This document shows, piece after piece, positions 52,361 through 64,000 of a DNA stretch of 64,000 nucleotides (within the stretch, counting starts at the first letter, position 1; each line of letters begins with the position of its first letter). The notes beneath the pieces were generated by a model that was not told where the DNA came from, did no database searches, and was given only the letters and a program-made list of their open reading frames with translations. Both the position numbers and the translations under genes were made by a program. This DNA is from [Phialemoniopsis] sp. UDSM-2020 (taxonomy: Eukaryota > Ascomycota > Sordariomycetes > Thyridiales > Thyridiaceae). The DNA lies in the NCBI GenBank assembly GCA_018873225.1, contig JAEILZ010000001.1, forward strand, positions 7,006,001 through 7,070,000, written 5' to 3'.

Positions 52361-55300
52361 CCGGTTGGGCCGAGCTGGGTGAGGCGGATAAGGAGCGGTG
52401 AAGACGTTCGGTGGGAAAACGAGACCGGCAAGTATGTAGACACGGTGCCAGCGGCCCGGTCGCCCCTAACATGTTGGACACGGCGTGGCATGAAGGCACG
52501 CTGGCAGGTCGGGGTACCTCATCTTATCGCAGGAGCCTTCTGGGGACACAAGGGGCACCGACTACACTATGTGGAGAAATAAAGTTCTGGGATATTCAGC
52601 AGAAACGAAAAGCACCCACGGACCAGTGTGCAGAATCCAAGAGGGCAAGGCAAGAGGGGCAAAAAGGGGGTCTTCTGCTCGTCTCCAAACCTTTGGGCAG
52701 TTTGACATGTGTGGAGTTGTGGAGAGAGTGAGAGAAAGTGAACAGGCAGTAGACACACTGTGTCCGTCCGTGTGTGCTGGAGGCCTCGACTGGGCGGCCC
52801 TCACAAGTCTGATAAACAATAAGATGATCCCCCGCGTCTGTATGTATGTACTTGTACACGAGTGCTGCTGTGTGAGTGCCAAAACATCGTGGAACCTCTT
52901 CTGTGGGCTCCCTGGTGGGTATGTGGGGAATCAGAGCATGGAGAGGAGAGCCATTTACTGTACAAAGTGCCACAGTCCCGTACCCGCGCGCGTTGCGCGA
53001 CTTGTTGCCGTTACAGTTCCTAGAGATGACGGATTAAGACGGCAATCGGCAGCGCGCAGCAGAGAGCGAGCGAAAAGGCAGGTCGTCTCCCTAGGATGTC
53101 AGCCAGGATGCAACCGTGACCGAAGCGCAGACAGAAGCAAGACGGCGGTCGGGATGATCCTCGCTGTTATTCCGGGTAGCTATCTATTTACTTTACTCTG
53201 CTTGGACAAGGCAGTGCCAGCTCCCGTCAGCAATGCCGGCGCCCAGGGCTGCCTCGGCCTTGATAAATTTGGAAATTGCAAATCAGTGTCGCGGGAGCGC
53301 GCAGATCCCAGGTGCTTTCGGGGATTTTTGCGCTGCGACGGGTACAACTAAGTCGGTGCTCTTCTGCTGATCTCAGCAGTGGGATCCATGTATGGCTGCC
53401 ATAGATCTGCTCTACGTCGCTCGGTGATCGCCCTTGGTACAGATCTCGAGTGACTTGGCAAGCCCGAGGACATCTATCCTCTTCCAGGCTGACCTGCATA
53501 TTCAGTCACCCCTGAAATGACGAACGACGTAGTGAAGCGGCCCGCTCTGCCCTGCGAGAGGGATTATCTCAAGGATGCCAGTCCAGCCAGGGGATGGAGC
53601 TATTGGCTGTACGTACTTTCATGAACCGGTCAGGGAAGTGACGGTGAGTGCGCGTCTCGCCTTGTGGCTTTTCTCGTTTCATGAGCAACATACAGGTCGT
53701 AAATTCCAGCGGCGTGATGAGCATTGAAGGCCCATAAAGAGATAACGCGATGTGCTGTTGTCAGGAGTACATGGGCTGTCAAGATATCGTGTGGCTCTCC
53801 ACACAGTCTCTCAACACGATTGTCTGGACGGTGTGTCTGGACCCCCAAGTCGATGCTGCGAATCACGACATGGTTAATTCGTCCGACGCACGAGTACGTA
53901 CAACGTTGGGCATTGCCGTTCGCCGTAACACTTATTCACCTTCCCCTTCCCCTCTGGCGATTTTCCCTATTAACACACATCAACTTGTACATACCTCTCT
54001 GCATTGCTGCGTCAAGACAAGAAAGGAATACTCGCAAATGTTATTGCCCGCAACGGCTACGTCGGCACAGCAGACGACGACCCTGGATTGCAAAACATCC
54101 CGGCACAACGACGCCGTGCTTTTGTCTGTAGAGGATCCACGAGTCCATTTATCTACAGCACTTTGCCCAAAGACCCGGCAGCTGGTCCAATCACAGGCCC
54201 CGGGAGGTCCATCTTCACATGCAAGTGTCGAGACTACTCTTGCGCCGTCCAAGGCACCGTCTACATACCTACTACGCACTTGTATGTACAGATTGTATCC
54301 CTGCATTGCGACAGGACAATGGCATGGGTAACGAGTGTAACGTTTGACGGGAACCGGCGGTTACACATGGCTCGCCAAGTGAGCCAAGTTTCTCCTGACG
54401 GCTTCGCACTTCCGTGCCTTTGCAGCTGTCATTTCTCGGCTTCAAAGCTTGTGCAGCGCGGTATGTAATAGAGCATGCAAGTTATGTGCGTCCATTGCGT
54501 CCCTACGGGCCTTCGGCACAAGGACCCCTGTTCGCAAAATACCGTACATCCAGTGGTGGAAACGGAGCGGAGGGACGGCAGGACGTTCGCTTTACCGTAT
54601 TACTGCGTCCGTGCCTCCAAAGCCTCAATCCTTCGAGCATGCAGGTATCCATGTTCATCGGTGGTGCCAAGGTGCTTACCTATCACCTATCTGTGTATGT
54701 AGAACGATAGCCGAGCACGACACAGGGATGTGCATCCTGCGCTCGCACGCGCGCTTGACCGTCATTGTGCGGACGTAGGTACAAGCATCTAGAGACAAAG
54801 CCAGAGGCCAAACAAGTTTGAGTCCAGCCAACGGAACTGCCGACGACCAGACCGTGCTTACTGCCACATGGCATTACGGTGCCGGTGAGTGTGGTGGTGG
54901 TGGGTGAGCTGAGTGAGGCTCTTTTAGGGACGCCAGAGCCCGATACCCGTACCTAGAGATAGATAGCCTACGAAGTACAAGACAAGGGCGTGCGCTGCCA
55001 AGCTGCTACCAAGGTCGCCATGCCGGAACGGTAACCAATCCCGACCGCCCTCCTTGCACGGTGTGTCGCCTGGCGTGCCTGTGTTTGGCAAGCAAGCACT
55101 GGCGGCCGTCCGCCATTGGACCCTGCGTTTGCCTACCTATTGTGTACTCTGCTTTTATTTTTTTTTGCGGCCTTTTACTTTTTTTAATTTCTGCAGACAT
55201 GAAACCCACACCTGACGTCATGTGGATCGACGGCGTCGTGGGTCTCGTCGGCCTTGGCGACCCTGAATTGTGGCCCGATTGTGGATTCGAGACACCCGCC

Positions 55301-56711
55301 GGTCTGCCGCCTGTACGCCTCTTTCCAATGAACGACCGCCGCCGCCCGACGAGGCTCCGCTCCTATCCTCCGGGCTCCTCTTTAAGCTGTGTGATGTTGA
55401 TGTGATGAGTGGCTTGTACGCCCGCCGGTGCGAGATATGATATCCACAAATACAGAATAGGGAGAAGGCCCTCAGGTCACTGCACCACCGTCTCGCCGGC
55501 GGAAAGGTACTTCTCGCCGACCCAGTGCTAGAATGGACGAAACAGGGAACATCAATAAGAGAGAAAAGCACCGAGCACAGGCGCGCCCCCCATATGCAAG
55601 CCTGGTGTACGATTACGGACAGAGAAAGGAGGATCAATGATCTTCACTTTCTCTTTGAACACACTTAGCACGAGTTTTTCCGATGCCAGCCCGCTTTTGT
55701 CGGTGGCCTCACCGTATCAGAGACGGATCCAGCTCTGGGTAGGGGGTCCGACTCATGTTTCGGCACCTAGGCTTACTAGGTATCATTATTAGTGAATCTG
55801 GACCTTATCTCACCACACCACACCACTGCCTGTAGATCGTTGTTTTCGACCCTGAATCGGCTACCGTTCTGGCCTCTGGTTGGCTGGCACACCGGCACCG
55901 TCGACGGGATCTGTACGTAGAGGCTCTGCTGTGAAGAGATTGACAGGGGTGGTGGCGAGCTTTCTCACATGCGGCCGCCCACACACTGTCTCACCACCGT
56001 GTGCGTTCTGCACATAGTAACGGGCTGAAGGGGTCTTTTGTTCGCCGTTCCACGCGCATGTTTTGACCAACGGGAGCGAGGCACGGTGGCAGGCTACTCC
56101 GTCGACTGCCGTTGAAGGACAAGTCGCCCGACGTGGCGTACCGTGTCGACGGCGCTAGAAGGAGAATAGAGTGCCCATCCAGCCAAATCCACCCCATCCT
56201 GCTTGTACACCTTCACGAGTAAGAAGGGCAACGGCTTACCACCTTGCATCATTGTGCCTCAACCCGTATCCACACAGCATCCACCATGGCATGCCTCATT
56301 AGGACGCTCGTCTGAAAACTCGTTCATGATGGTATCCACTGATACAGTGTATTGGTCCTCTGGTAGCCTAAACAGCGTCACTACTGCTTCGACATGCCTG
56401 GCTTGTGTACACACACGTTGCCCACCGCCGGCCGCTGTTGTTGGGGATAGAGAGGAGCGAGGCATTGCCTCGAGTCGGGACGGGATGGATATATAAACGG
56501 GGGCCCCGCGGCCGTCTTTCTCTCCATTCTCCAGATTCTCCATAAACAAACAGACAAGTTCCCATTTATTCACCCACCAGCACGAGGATATCTAGACGCC
56601 TCTGCTTTTCTCTCCTTCACCCGCGAAATCTTTGCTGCTTCACTCGGTCAAATCACGGACCACCCCCTTCTTCGACTCCCTTCCATCACTGCAGTCCACA
56701 CTCTGTGCAAG
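52361..56711. other. 4.35-kb gene-poor stretch
   Basis: Open frames at 52569-53351 (260 codons, plus) and 53750-54331 (193 codons, plus) are Cys/Arg-rich with no domain-like pattern, and I treat them as chance. A T-rich patch lies at 55150-55190. The last ~230 bases are the HAD-gene promoter, with a TATA box. Confidence 0.4.
56491..56498 (+). promoter_or_regulatory. TATA box of the HAD phosphatase gene
   Basis: TATATAAA occurs about 214 bases before the ATG at 56712. A short leader of C/T-rich sequence follows, and no ATG intervenes close to the start. It is the best TATA match upstream of any gene here. Confidence 0.5.
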
Positions 56712-58117
56712 ATGGCGTATCTCCAGAGGCCCGCCGCCCCCGTCCGGACGGTCTCCAACAGCAGCTTTGCTGAGACTTTTGACATTGCCCGGAGAAAGCT
56801 GGACAAGGAGCTCGACGACCCTGTCTCGCCTGGAGACTCCCACCCCGGATCTCCCGCGTCGCTGGCCACGGGCTCCACCGTGACCCCGGCCGAGCTCAGC
56901 ACCCCCCTGACCCCCTTCAACGCCGGCATCGACGCCGACGCCGACGTCGCCGATGACTTTGCCTTTGCCTTTGATATCGACGGTGTCTTGATCCGCGGCG
57001 GTCAGGTCATCCCCGAAGCCATCGAGGCCATGAAGGTGCTTAACGGCGAGAACGAGTATGGTGTCAAGGTGTAAGTGCTTCCTTCTTGTGTCAATCGAAA
57101 CAACACTAACCATTCCTTCACAGCCCATACATCTTCCTGACCAACGGCGGCGGCAAGACCGAGGCCGAGAGGTGCGGCGACCTGTCCCGCCAGCTGGAGC
57201 TCGATGTCTCGCCCGGTCAGTTCATCTGTGGCCACACCCCCATGAGGGAGATGGCCGACCGCTACAAGACCGTCCTGGTCGTCGGCGGCGAGGGTGAAAA
57301 GTGCCGCCAAGTCGCCGAGGGCTACGGCTTCACCGACGTCATCACTCCCGGTGACATCCTCAAGGCCAACGCCGCCGTCTCCCCCTTCCGCAAGCTCACC
57401 GATAAGGAGCGCGGCAACTCCAAGGACCTGCTCGCGCGCGGCCCTCTCAGCGACATCGTCATCGACGCCGTCTTTGTCTTTGCCGACAGCCGCGAGTGGG
57501 CCTCGGACCTGCAGATCATGCTCGATATCGCCATGAGCAAGGGCGGCCGCCTCGAGACCCGCTCCGAGACCTTTGACGAGGCTCCCCCCTTCTACTTCTC
57601 CCACAACGACACCCTCTGGGCAGCCCAGCACGAGCACCCGCGCCTGGGCATGGGCGCCCTGCGCAGCATCGTCCAGACCACCTTCGAGTCGGTCACGGGC
57701 GGCAAGAAGCTCAAGACCCACGCCTTCGGCAAGCCCCAGGTCAGCACCTTTGAGTTCGCCACCCGCCTGCTGCAAAAGTGGCGCGCCGCCCAGCACGGCC
57801 TCGAGTCCAGCAAGCCCCCCGAGACCGTCTACTTTGTCGGCGACACCCCCGAGTCCGACATCCGCGGCACCAACGCCATGGACGCCGCCTCCGACAACGA
57901 GTGGTTCTCCATCCTCGTCAAGACCGGCGTCTACCAGGACGGCACCGAGCCCGCCTACAAGCCCAAGGCGACGGTGGACACCGTCCTCGACGCCGTCAAC
58001 TTGGGCATCAGGCGCGAGATGGAGGCCCGCAAGGCGCGGTCCGTGGGCCCGGACCAAAAGGCCGTCATTGAGAAGCTGCTGCCGCTTGATGCGGAGGCCC
58101 AGACCCAGGCCGCATGA
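56712..58117 (+). CDS. HAD-superfamily hydrolase, CECR5/HDHD5-like (YKR070W family)
   Basis: Exons 56712-57070 and 57124-58117 give 450 residues. HAD motif I is DIDGVLIRGG (Asp88, Asp90). Motif II is the Thr in IFLTNGGGKTEAER. Motif IV is GDTPESDIRGTN (Asp360 and Asp365), and an intervening cap domain carries SPFRKLTDKERGN and HNDTLWAAQHEHPRLG. The extended N-terminus is Ser/Thr/Pro-rich. Yeast YKR070W is a mitochondrial protein of unknown substrate; the human relative is CECR5/HDHD5. The family hydrolyses phosphate esters through an aspartyl-phosphate. The C-terminal KAVIEKLLPLDAEAQTQAA looks disordered. The start is at the only upstream ATG that keeps the frame. Confidence 0.9.
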
Positions 58118-59186
58118 GCGCTCTCTCTCGGGGCTCACTTCTCTTCTTCCCACGCCTTATGATGACGCACAACACCGACCCGACACAGCTTCGCCCTGGG
58201 TCTGCTTGGGGCTGAAAGCCAACATTCGAGATAAAAAAAAAACCAAAGGGGCCGGAGGACGAATTTCCTTAACGTACTTGATACCACCTTGAAAACAAAT
58301 CCACGTTTCCAAACTATCACTCGGGAGTTTATGGTTTTCCTTTTTTCAACTTTTCCCATCCTCTATTCTATTCCATTCTTTTGTCCGCCCGTCTGTCGGA
58401 GAGTCGACAGCGACCGAGGCAAGCCACAACATGTTTAGTGGCATTCACAATACTTTGTTCGCATTTCCAACTAGCATCATAGCCATCTGCATCCAGGCAG
58501 CTCTTTATAGCTCTGGATCATCTCATAGCAAGATAGAAGAATTACATTACGCTTGAAACGATCCTGTCTTTCGTTGCACCGACGAGCATGTGAACCCTGG
58601 TACCGAGTATAGTCGACACTAAGCACGCAGTTTCGAATCTTACATCCTATTCAGGACAGTCTACCCACTATGGAAAATACCTCATGTATGAAATACACGA
58701 ACTACGGTATATGTCTCAAACCTCCTGCTGAAGGTGGATGCCGGTGGGCACAACATCGCCGGAGGCGGTAGATGCCAGACATCACACCTATCGCGTGCAA
58801 GCGAGCCCTTGGCGACGTTTACGGATTGACGGCGTACCCGCATACTGACGTACATACAGGCCCATCGGGACTACCTTACCATCGCCTTCGCCTATTTACG
58901 GCAACGGGGTCAACAAGCTCTGGATTTGGAGGGTGAGTTCGGGCGAACACTGATGGGTGCGATACGTACCGGCACAACGCGGGAAGATCCAGGGCAAGTA
59001 CGACCTCTGTTGTGACCAGTATTGGCGTGAGATTCGGCAAGATCTTTACAATCGCTTGAACGACAAGGAGAGACCATTGCATGGTCAAGTGTCATGAGTA
59101 ATAGAAGCATTGCTGTGCAACGGTATGGGGGTGTCACAAGTCTGGCAATCATCACAATAAATCAGGCATCATCTGCACTATAAGTG

Positions 59187-59498
59187 TTAGACAGATTTCG
59201 CAGCATAATTTGAAAGAGAAAATTCGCGACGAATGAAATATCGGATAGTTCCAGTGAACTTCTCGAAATCTTGTATATCTTTCCAAACAAAGCAAAGACC
59301 ATGTGCCTTGAGCCTCGATATAGTCAAGTGTGGCATTTCTTTTGAGGTGAAACGCGACTTTGACGCCAGCGGTAGCCTCAACGCCTCCTCCTCTGGGAAG
59401 TAAACCGGCGGGACCAACTGCAATATCACCACCACTGGCAAGGGGGGTTTTTCTAAATAGCAGATCCAGTGCATGTTTCCTGACGACAGAGTAAACAA
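59187..59498 (-). pseudogene. Unrecognised open frame, possible relic
   Basis: A 103-codon frame with a protein-like composition (SRLKAHGLCFVWKDIQDFEK, then FTGTIRYFIRREFSLSNYA), overlapped by a second frame 59152-59583 of 143 codons. Both cannot be real, and a frameshifted relic is possible. No domain recognised. Confidence 0.15.
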
Positions 59499-59958
59499 GC
59501 AGGACCTTGAGGCTCAGGCTCAGTGTGCCCCTCAAAGTCACTTGAATGATGCAGAACTTGTATTGTTTCTTGAAAGGAATCAATCATCATAATCTTTGAA
59601 TGTTATCTGTATCTCCTACAGTTCTTTGAGGACTAATGTATTGATATACCAAAAACAATCATTCTGAAGAAGGAAAGAATCTCTTCTTTAGGCGACCGAA
59701 TAGTACTATACATCCTGATTTGTCATCTTATTTCCCTCCAAGTCAAAGATAGAAACCAACTCGAAATTCTGATCCTATTTATTAACCTCAAACTGACCAA
59801 ATGATTGTTTGCGCAGTGTCTATGATATAGCAAAGAAATTGGCAAGAGAATCTCCACAACAATGTATGCAATAAGAGTGCGCGGGGAAAGGGGCAGAGAC
59901 GGTGGTGGACCTAATCTTCCCCAGCGTTACAACAGGTACCGCTGTATAGTATTCCGGG

Positions 59959-60540
59959 CTACGCGGAGGATGACGGCAACCGCCGGGCCTCGAGGCTGAG
60001 CGCGGATATGGTAGGATCCCCGAGTGGACCAGGGTAGACCATCATCACGACGGGCGCCACGAGGGAGAAGCCAAGACGAGGGCGGCTTGGCTTTCGAAAA
60101 ATTGGATGCTCTCGAAGAACAACATGAGTATCAAGCATGTCAAGACTGGACAATCTGTCACACAAGCACGCGCTTGGTGGTCTAGCATCATTTTCAACTG
60201 GCAGGCAAAGGCAGTCTTTCTGGGACTCGTCTGAGGCGATATGTCTGGTCGGCACAAGCTTTAAGGTGGTTGAAGGACTGGATCGCATTGTGCTTTTTCG
60301 TCTGAATAGGTACTTTCCATCGAGGGAGGTAATTGAACGCATTAGTACGGTAACCCTCATAGAGTATCTAGGTATCAATACCAAGCGGCCACAGAATGGC
60401 CAGCGGGAATCTTCCCATGCGCCAGGTTCGGGGGTCGATCCAAACTCATAAAAGCGCGGCTGAACATCGCTATTTTTATCTCTTTGTTTTGCGTTCACTG
60501 GTTGCACTGGTCGCACGGCAGTGAACTGAGCGATCGCCAA
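59959..60540 (-). other. Unrecognised 193-codon open frame
   Basis: Starts MAIAQFTAVRPVQPVNAKQR and ends RRLPSSSA. It is basic, with no obvious domain or signal. The opposite strand also has a protein-like frame at 60137-60451. Long for an AT-rich region, but without further support. Confidence 0.15.
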
Positions 60541-61190
60541 TCAGTTCAGCTGATGTTGATGCACCACTGCTCTAGTAGTTTGAAAAGGTGGCTCGATGAT
60601 CTGCATTTCGGTACTGGGTGATTGGCGGTCGGTAGGTGCCAGGCGGTAGCTTATTGGCTGTAGGCTGGCACGGAGCAGGTGCCGACAGATACAAGACTCA
60701 GGCTTGGAAGAGAGATAAAAAGTCTAGACATGCAGATCACGGCTTCGGGGTGATGTTCAGGGGTCCCGCTAGCTCAACATACCTAGCTTTTCTCTCTTTA
60801 CCACGGATGGACTGGTGGCCGACCCAGGAAAAAGGGAACGAATCCGTAGACAAAAAGCCAAGAGATGCACCTACGTCATTGTGCATCTGTGGGATCTGAC
60901 ACATTGTTTTTGTATTTTTTTATTTTAAATTTTTACGGGCGACCAGGGGTTCAGGAGAGATCTCATTTGCGGAGACGGATGTGGGTGTGGGTAAGAAGAG
61001 AGACACCTCGAGACTCGGATCCGCGCACTCTATGTACCATTCCACCTAGGACTCCGTATTTGGCATTTCTCTCTTTTTGTGGCCCTGGAAAGCGTCCTTT
61101 CTCACCCTCTCTGTTTCTCCCTGCCCATGCAGCCGAGACAAGCAGGACAAGGGCATTTTTGATTACTTATTGGAGAGCCGGCCGCGACAG

Positions 61191-61219
61191 CCCTGAAAGG
61201 CCCTGAAGGGCCCTGAAAT
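61191..61219 (+). repeat. Three tandem copies of a 10-nt unit (GCCCTGAAAG-like)
   Basis: GCCCTGAAAG, GCCCTGAAGG and GCCCTGAAAT stand head to tail in non-coding sequence. Confidence 0.7.
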
Positions 61220-62703
61220 TTAGGGCGTCCTCTAGGGGGTGGGGGATCAATACAGGGGGTTCTGATTGGTCCAGTGCTGGTAGGGACCGGCTCATCGGCA
61301 CAGGCACAGTCGTGGTCCCTTCACGTGAGGTCTCTTTTTCTCTCTCCCTCCGTGGCCGCGTATTCCTCTTCTTTTCCACTTATTCTTCTCCCCATGTCTT
61401 TACTTTATGAGGATGAATGGACACATTCAAACACACGTCAGATCCAAGAAGTAGGTACCTATAAGTAAGGTAGGCAACAGTAGGAGTCATCAAAATACTC
61501 GTGTGTCCCGTGTCGGCGAGAGAGGTTGATGACGATGCTCCACTCGGCAGGTCAAACCACCCTCCAAGCTCCCTCCACACGCTCAAATAGTTGCGATCAG
61601 CAGGCCTAGACCCCTGCCGACCGCGCGCCATGCAGCATCGCGGCTTGACGCCATTGCTGTCTGCCCCCATCCTTTTTTCTGTTTTTTCGCTTACCTCGTA
61701 CCAACGTACTCATGACTGTTACGAGAGGGGGGACCTACCTACTACAGAGGAGGACTCGATGCTCGCTCTCAAATGGACAAAGAATGGGTTGAGCTTAAAT
61801 CCGACGGGTGTCTATCGTTGTCTTCGCATCAGATTAGAACTATATGCTTTGCCTGAGATACTCCCGGTAAGCAACCAAGGACAGGCCATCATAATCTCCG
61901 GAGCATTGTTCGCGGGGGATCCGCCTATGCATCCCCACAGGCGTGCTGCTTTGGACGTTAAGAACATTCATTCTGCTGCCGTTCATGTGACTATTCCTCC
62001 CCTCGCTCACGTCGCTCATTGCTTGTGGATGATATGATAAAATGCAGCATCGAGCTACGAAGTAGGTGGACAGTTAAGGTTGTTAAGCAGAGGACTTGGT
62101 GTTGTTTTTGGGTTGGGGTGGTTGTGCTGTGCTGTGCTAGAGACCCGGTGACGACACACACCTCGGGTGCTACAAGCGCACTTTAGCTAGAGTTGCAGCA
62201 CCGACCAGCGCTGAGGATCCCCACCCGTCCCCATTATTTCCCACCAGACCCCCAAGTGCCAAGTGCCCTGGATTCTACGTACAGGCCACCCTTCCCTTCC
62301 GACCGGTAGCGACTGCCTTGTGTTCGCGACTTTTTTCCTCCTTCCCCATTGTGCTTGCCCTGTACCTGAAGTAAAGCAAAGTTGGTAGTTACCTTTACTT
62401 TACTTTGTATTGCGACTCACCAGGCCATACCTCTCTCCTCTCCTCTCTCCTCCACCCCACAGCCTTCCCTACCAAGTAGGGTACCGCGCACTGGTATTGC
62501 CATGCCATCGAGTTAAGCCGACATCTTCATCATCAAATAGGCATCCGCCGAGAGCGATCACCACGCGCCGCCCTCGTCCTCCGGCCTTCGTCTATCGCAG
62601 TGCTTCCTCCTCCCCAACACGGAACCCACAGCCCGTTCTCGTTCTAGCGAGCAAACCGATGGTCCGGCACACGCCGCATCAAAGACCGCAACCACCACCA
62701 GGA

Positions 62704-64000
62704 TGGGGAGCCCTCCGCCCGCGCCCCCTCAGCCGGTAGGGGAGGACAACTGGGTCGACTACATCGACCAGCAGACCCGCCACGCCGACAACCTCGAGAA
62801 GCGTATCCACGTCGTCGAGCTCTTTCGCACCGCCGTCAACGCCGAACTCGGAAGCATCAAGGTTTGGCTGGCCTATTGCGACTACTTTTGGTCCCTGCAT
62901 CAGGACTGCCAGTACGGCGCCGACTCGGCTGCCTGGTCCGCCGACGAACGCGCTGCCGGTCGCGACATCTTCTCCCTCGACGCCGCCCTGCACCTCTGGA
63001 GCGAGGGCCATGAGGCCACAAAGTACCGCCTCGGCGACAGCCACGAGCTCTGGGATCGGTGGATAGGTCTCGAGATGGACCTGCTGGCCAAGACCAGGAC
63101 GCCCGAGGGCGTGAGGCGCATCACCCATCTCTTTCGCGACCGCCTCCGCACCCCGCACCGCACTTGGGACGACACCTCCCAGATGTTTTCGACATTTCTG
63201 TCCGAGTACAACACGGCCGCGTACGAGTCCACCATGAAGGACATCACCCAGCGCGCCGCCGAGGCGAAGAGACTCTACGACCAGCGCGAGGCCCTGGAGC
63301 TCAAGCTCGCCCGCGCCGACGATGCCGAAGCGCAGCGGGCTGCCCTCAAGGAATACCTGGCCTGGGAGATCACCAATACCAGATACGAAAAGAGGAACAG
63401 GCCCGCCGCCATCGAGCTTGCCCTTGCCCTCTTTTCCCGCGCCCTGACCGGCCTCTTCGCCTCGGACGAGGCCACCTGGACCGACTACATCGTCTACATC
63501 TCGACACTCTACGGCCAGTTCCGTGACGAGCGTGCCCCCCAGGCCGAGGATATCTCTCACCTGCTGCCCAACAGCCTCGACATTCACCAGCGCGCCGTGC
63601 AGCACTGCCCCTGGTCCGGCAAGCTCTGGGGCCGCTACATCCTGAGCGGCGAGGAGGCCTCGCTGTCCTTCTTCGACATGGAGAGGATCAAGCACGCCGC
63701 CACCAACAGCTCACAGCTCGACCGCGACGGCATGGCCGGCGTCGTCGACATGTACGCCGCCTGGTGTGGCTACCTCAAGCGCACCGCCATGCATCCCAGC
63801 GCCACTGATGAATCGGTCGACATTGCCGACTCGGGCCTCGTCGCCGCCCTCGAGGCCGTTCAGGTCTGGGGTGAGCGCCGCTTTGGCGACGCGTACAAGG
63901 GCGACCCCAGCTTCCGCCTTGAGCGCATCCTCATCCAGTACTTGACTGAGAAGCACTTTGCCGTCGATGAGGCCCGCGACCAGTGGAAGAAGCTCGAGGC
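62704..64000 (+). CDS. PRP24: HAT-repeat splicing factor, Prp24/SART3-like (partial, C-terminus off the right edge)
   Basis: The open frame from ATG 62704 (MGSPPPAPPQPVGEDNWVDY) runs to the window end, 432 codons. Repeated helical pairs with the W/aromatic and acidic pattern of HAT repeats are visible: LEKRIHVVELFRTAVNAELG, VWLAYCDYFW, HELWDRWIGLEMDLL, VRRITHLFRDRLRTPHRTWD, IHQRAVQHCPWSGKLWGRYI. SART3/Prp24 proteins of filamentous fungi carry this half-a-TPR region before RNA-recognition motifs and anneal U4 with U6 snRNA during spliceosome recycling. The RRMs would lie outside the window, so the choice between Prp24/SART3 and other HAT proteins (for example Rna14 or Clf1) is inference from the sequence style and start. 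No intron is seen in the visible part. Confidence 0.75.

Larger units (their letters stand above)
58118..62703. other. 4.6-kb gene-poor stretch
   Basis: AT-rich by eye from about 58400 to 60000. Three frames are longer than expected: minus 59152-59583 and 59187-59498 (overlapping), and minus 59959-60540 (193 codons) with an overlapping plus frame at 60137-60451. None is recognised. A 10-nt tandem repeat lies at 61191-61219. The last ~300 bases (C/T-rich) are the leader of the HAT-repeat gene. Confidence 0.4.

Noticed and set aside
52569..53351. 260-codon plus-strand open frame
   Set aside because: Cys/Arg-rich, no domain, no start context, no neighbour support; other frames in the same region are similarly meaningless.
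57002..58153. 383-codon minus-strand open frame
   Set aside because: Antisense to the HAD hydrolase, whose motifs and splice sites are clear; Gly/Val/Leu-rich shadow composition.
61845..61875. CTGAGA motif as a TPP riboswitch core
   Set aside because: The second conserved half and the stems are missing, and no thiamine gene is nearby.
62679..63695. 338-codon minus-strand open frame
   Set aside because: Antisense shadow of the HAT-repeat gene, which is open through the window end.

Overview
The window is nuclear DNA of a filamentous ascomycete, most likely a Sordariomycete. Most introns are 55-100 nt with GTRNGT-type donors and CTAAC-like branch sites. Coding exons are GC-rich, and the proteins are typical of this group: CFEM, RACK1/CPC-2, Cox9 and Som1. 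I recognise 20 protein genes, two of them cut by the window edges (a VPS9/Vrl1-like gene on the left, a Prp24/SART3-like HAT-repeat gene on the right). There is one clear intronic snoRNA and one candidate. I found no transposon, CRISPR array, rRNA or convincing tRNA.

Layout. 0-3 kb: Vrl1-like VPS9 protein and a PPPDE/DeSI-type peptidase (both minus). 3.7-7.4 kb: the Obg-like ATPase Ola1 and eIF2 beta (plus). 7.4-10.4 kb: gene-poor. 10.4-30 kb: a secreted/membrane wall protein, a large DExH helicase (minus), the 2680-residue GCN1 (plus), ribosomal protein eL19 and mitochondrial-type serine hydroxymethyltransferase. 30-32.9 kb: gene-poor. 32.9-36.1 kb: RACK1/CPC-2 with U24 snoRNA in its last intron, and TAF8 (both minus). 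36.7-43 kb: two unusual intronless genes, a bacterial-style LRR-protein kinase and an isochorismatase-like/AlkB/GST-like fusion. 46.5-52.4 kb: a CFEM membrane protein and a compact mitochondrial group (uL22m, Cox9, Som1) ending in a divergent RAD51/XRCC2-like gene. 52-56.7 and 58-62.7 kb: gene-poor, with a HAD phosphatase between them. 62.7 kb to the end: the HAT-repeat splicing factor.

How the genes relate. Many act in translation: Ola1, eIF2 beta, GCN1, eL19, RACK1 and probably the helicase. Three of these (eIF2 beta, GCN1, RACK1/CPC-2) belong to the eIF2/GCN2 amino-acid-starvation response (general control, or cross-pathway control). Adjacent mitochondrial genes (uL22m, Cox9, Som1) all support building the respiratory chain. 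I read these as linkage of housekeeping genes, not proven operon-like units.

Gene models were built by eye from reading frames, splice signals and family knowledge. Exon borders are given in each entry. No search was run, so family names rest on recognised motifs and remembered family features.
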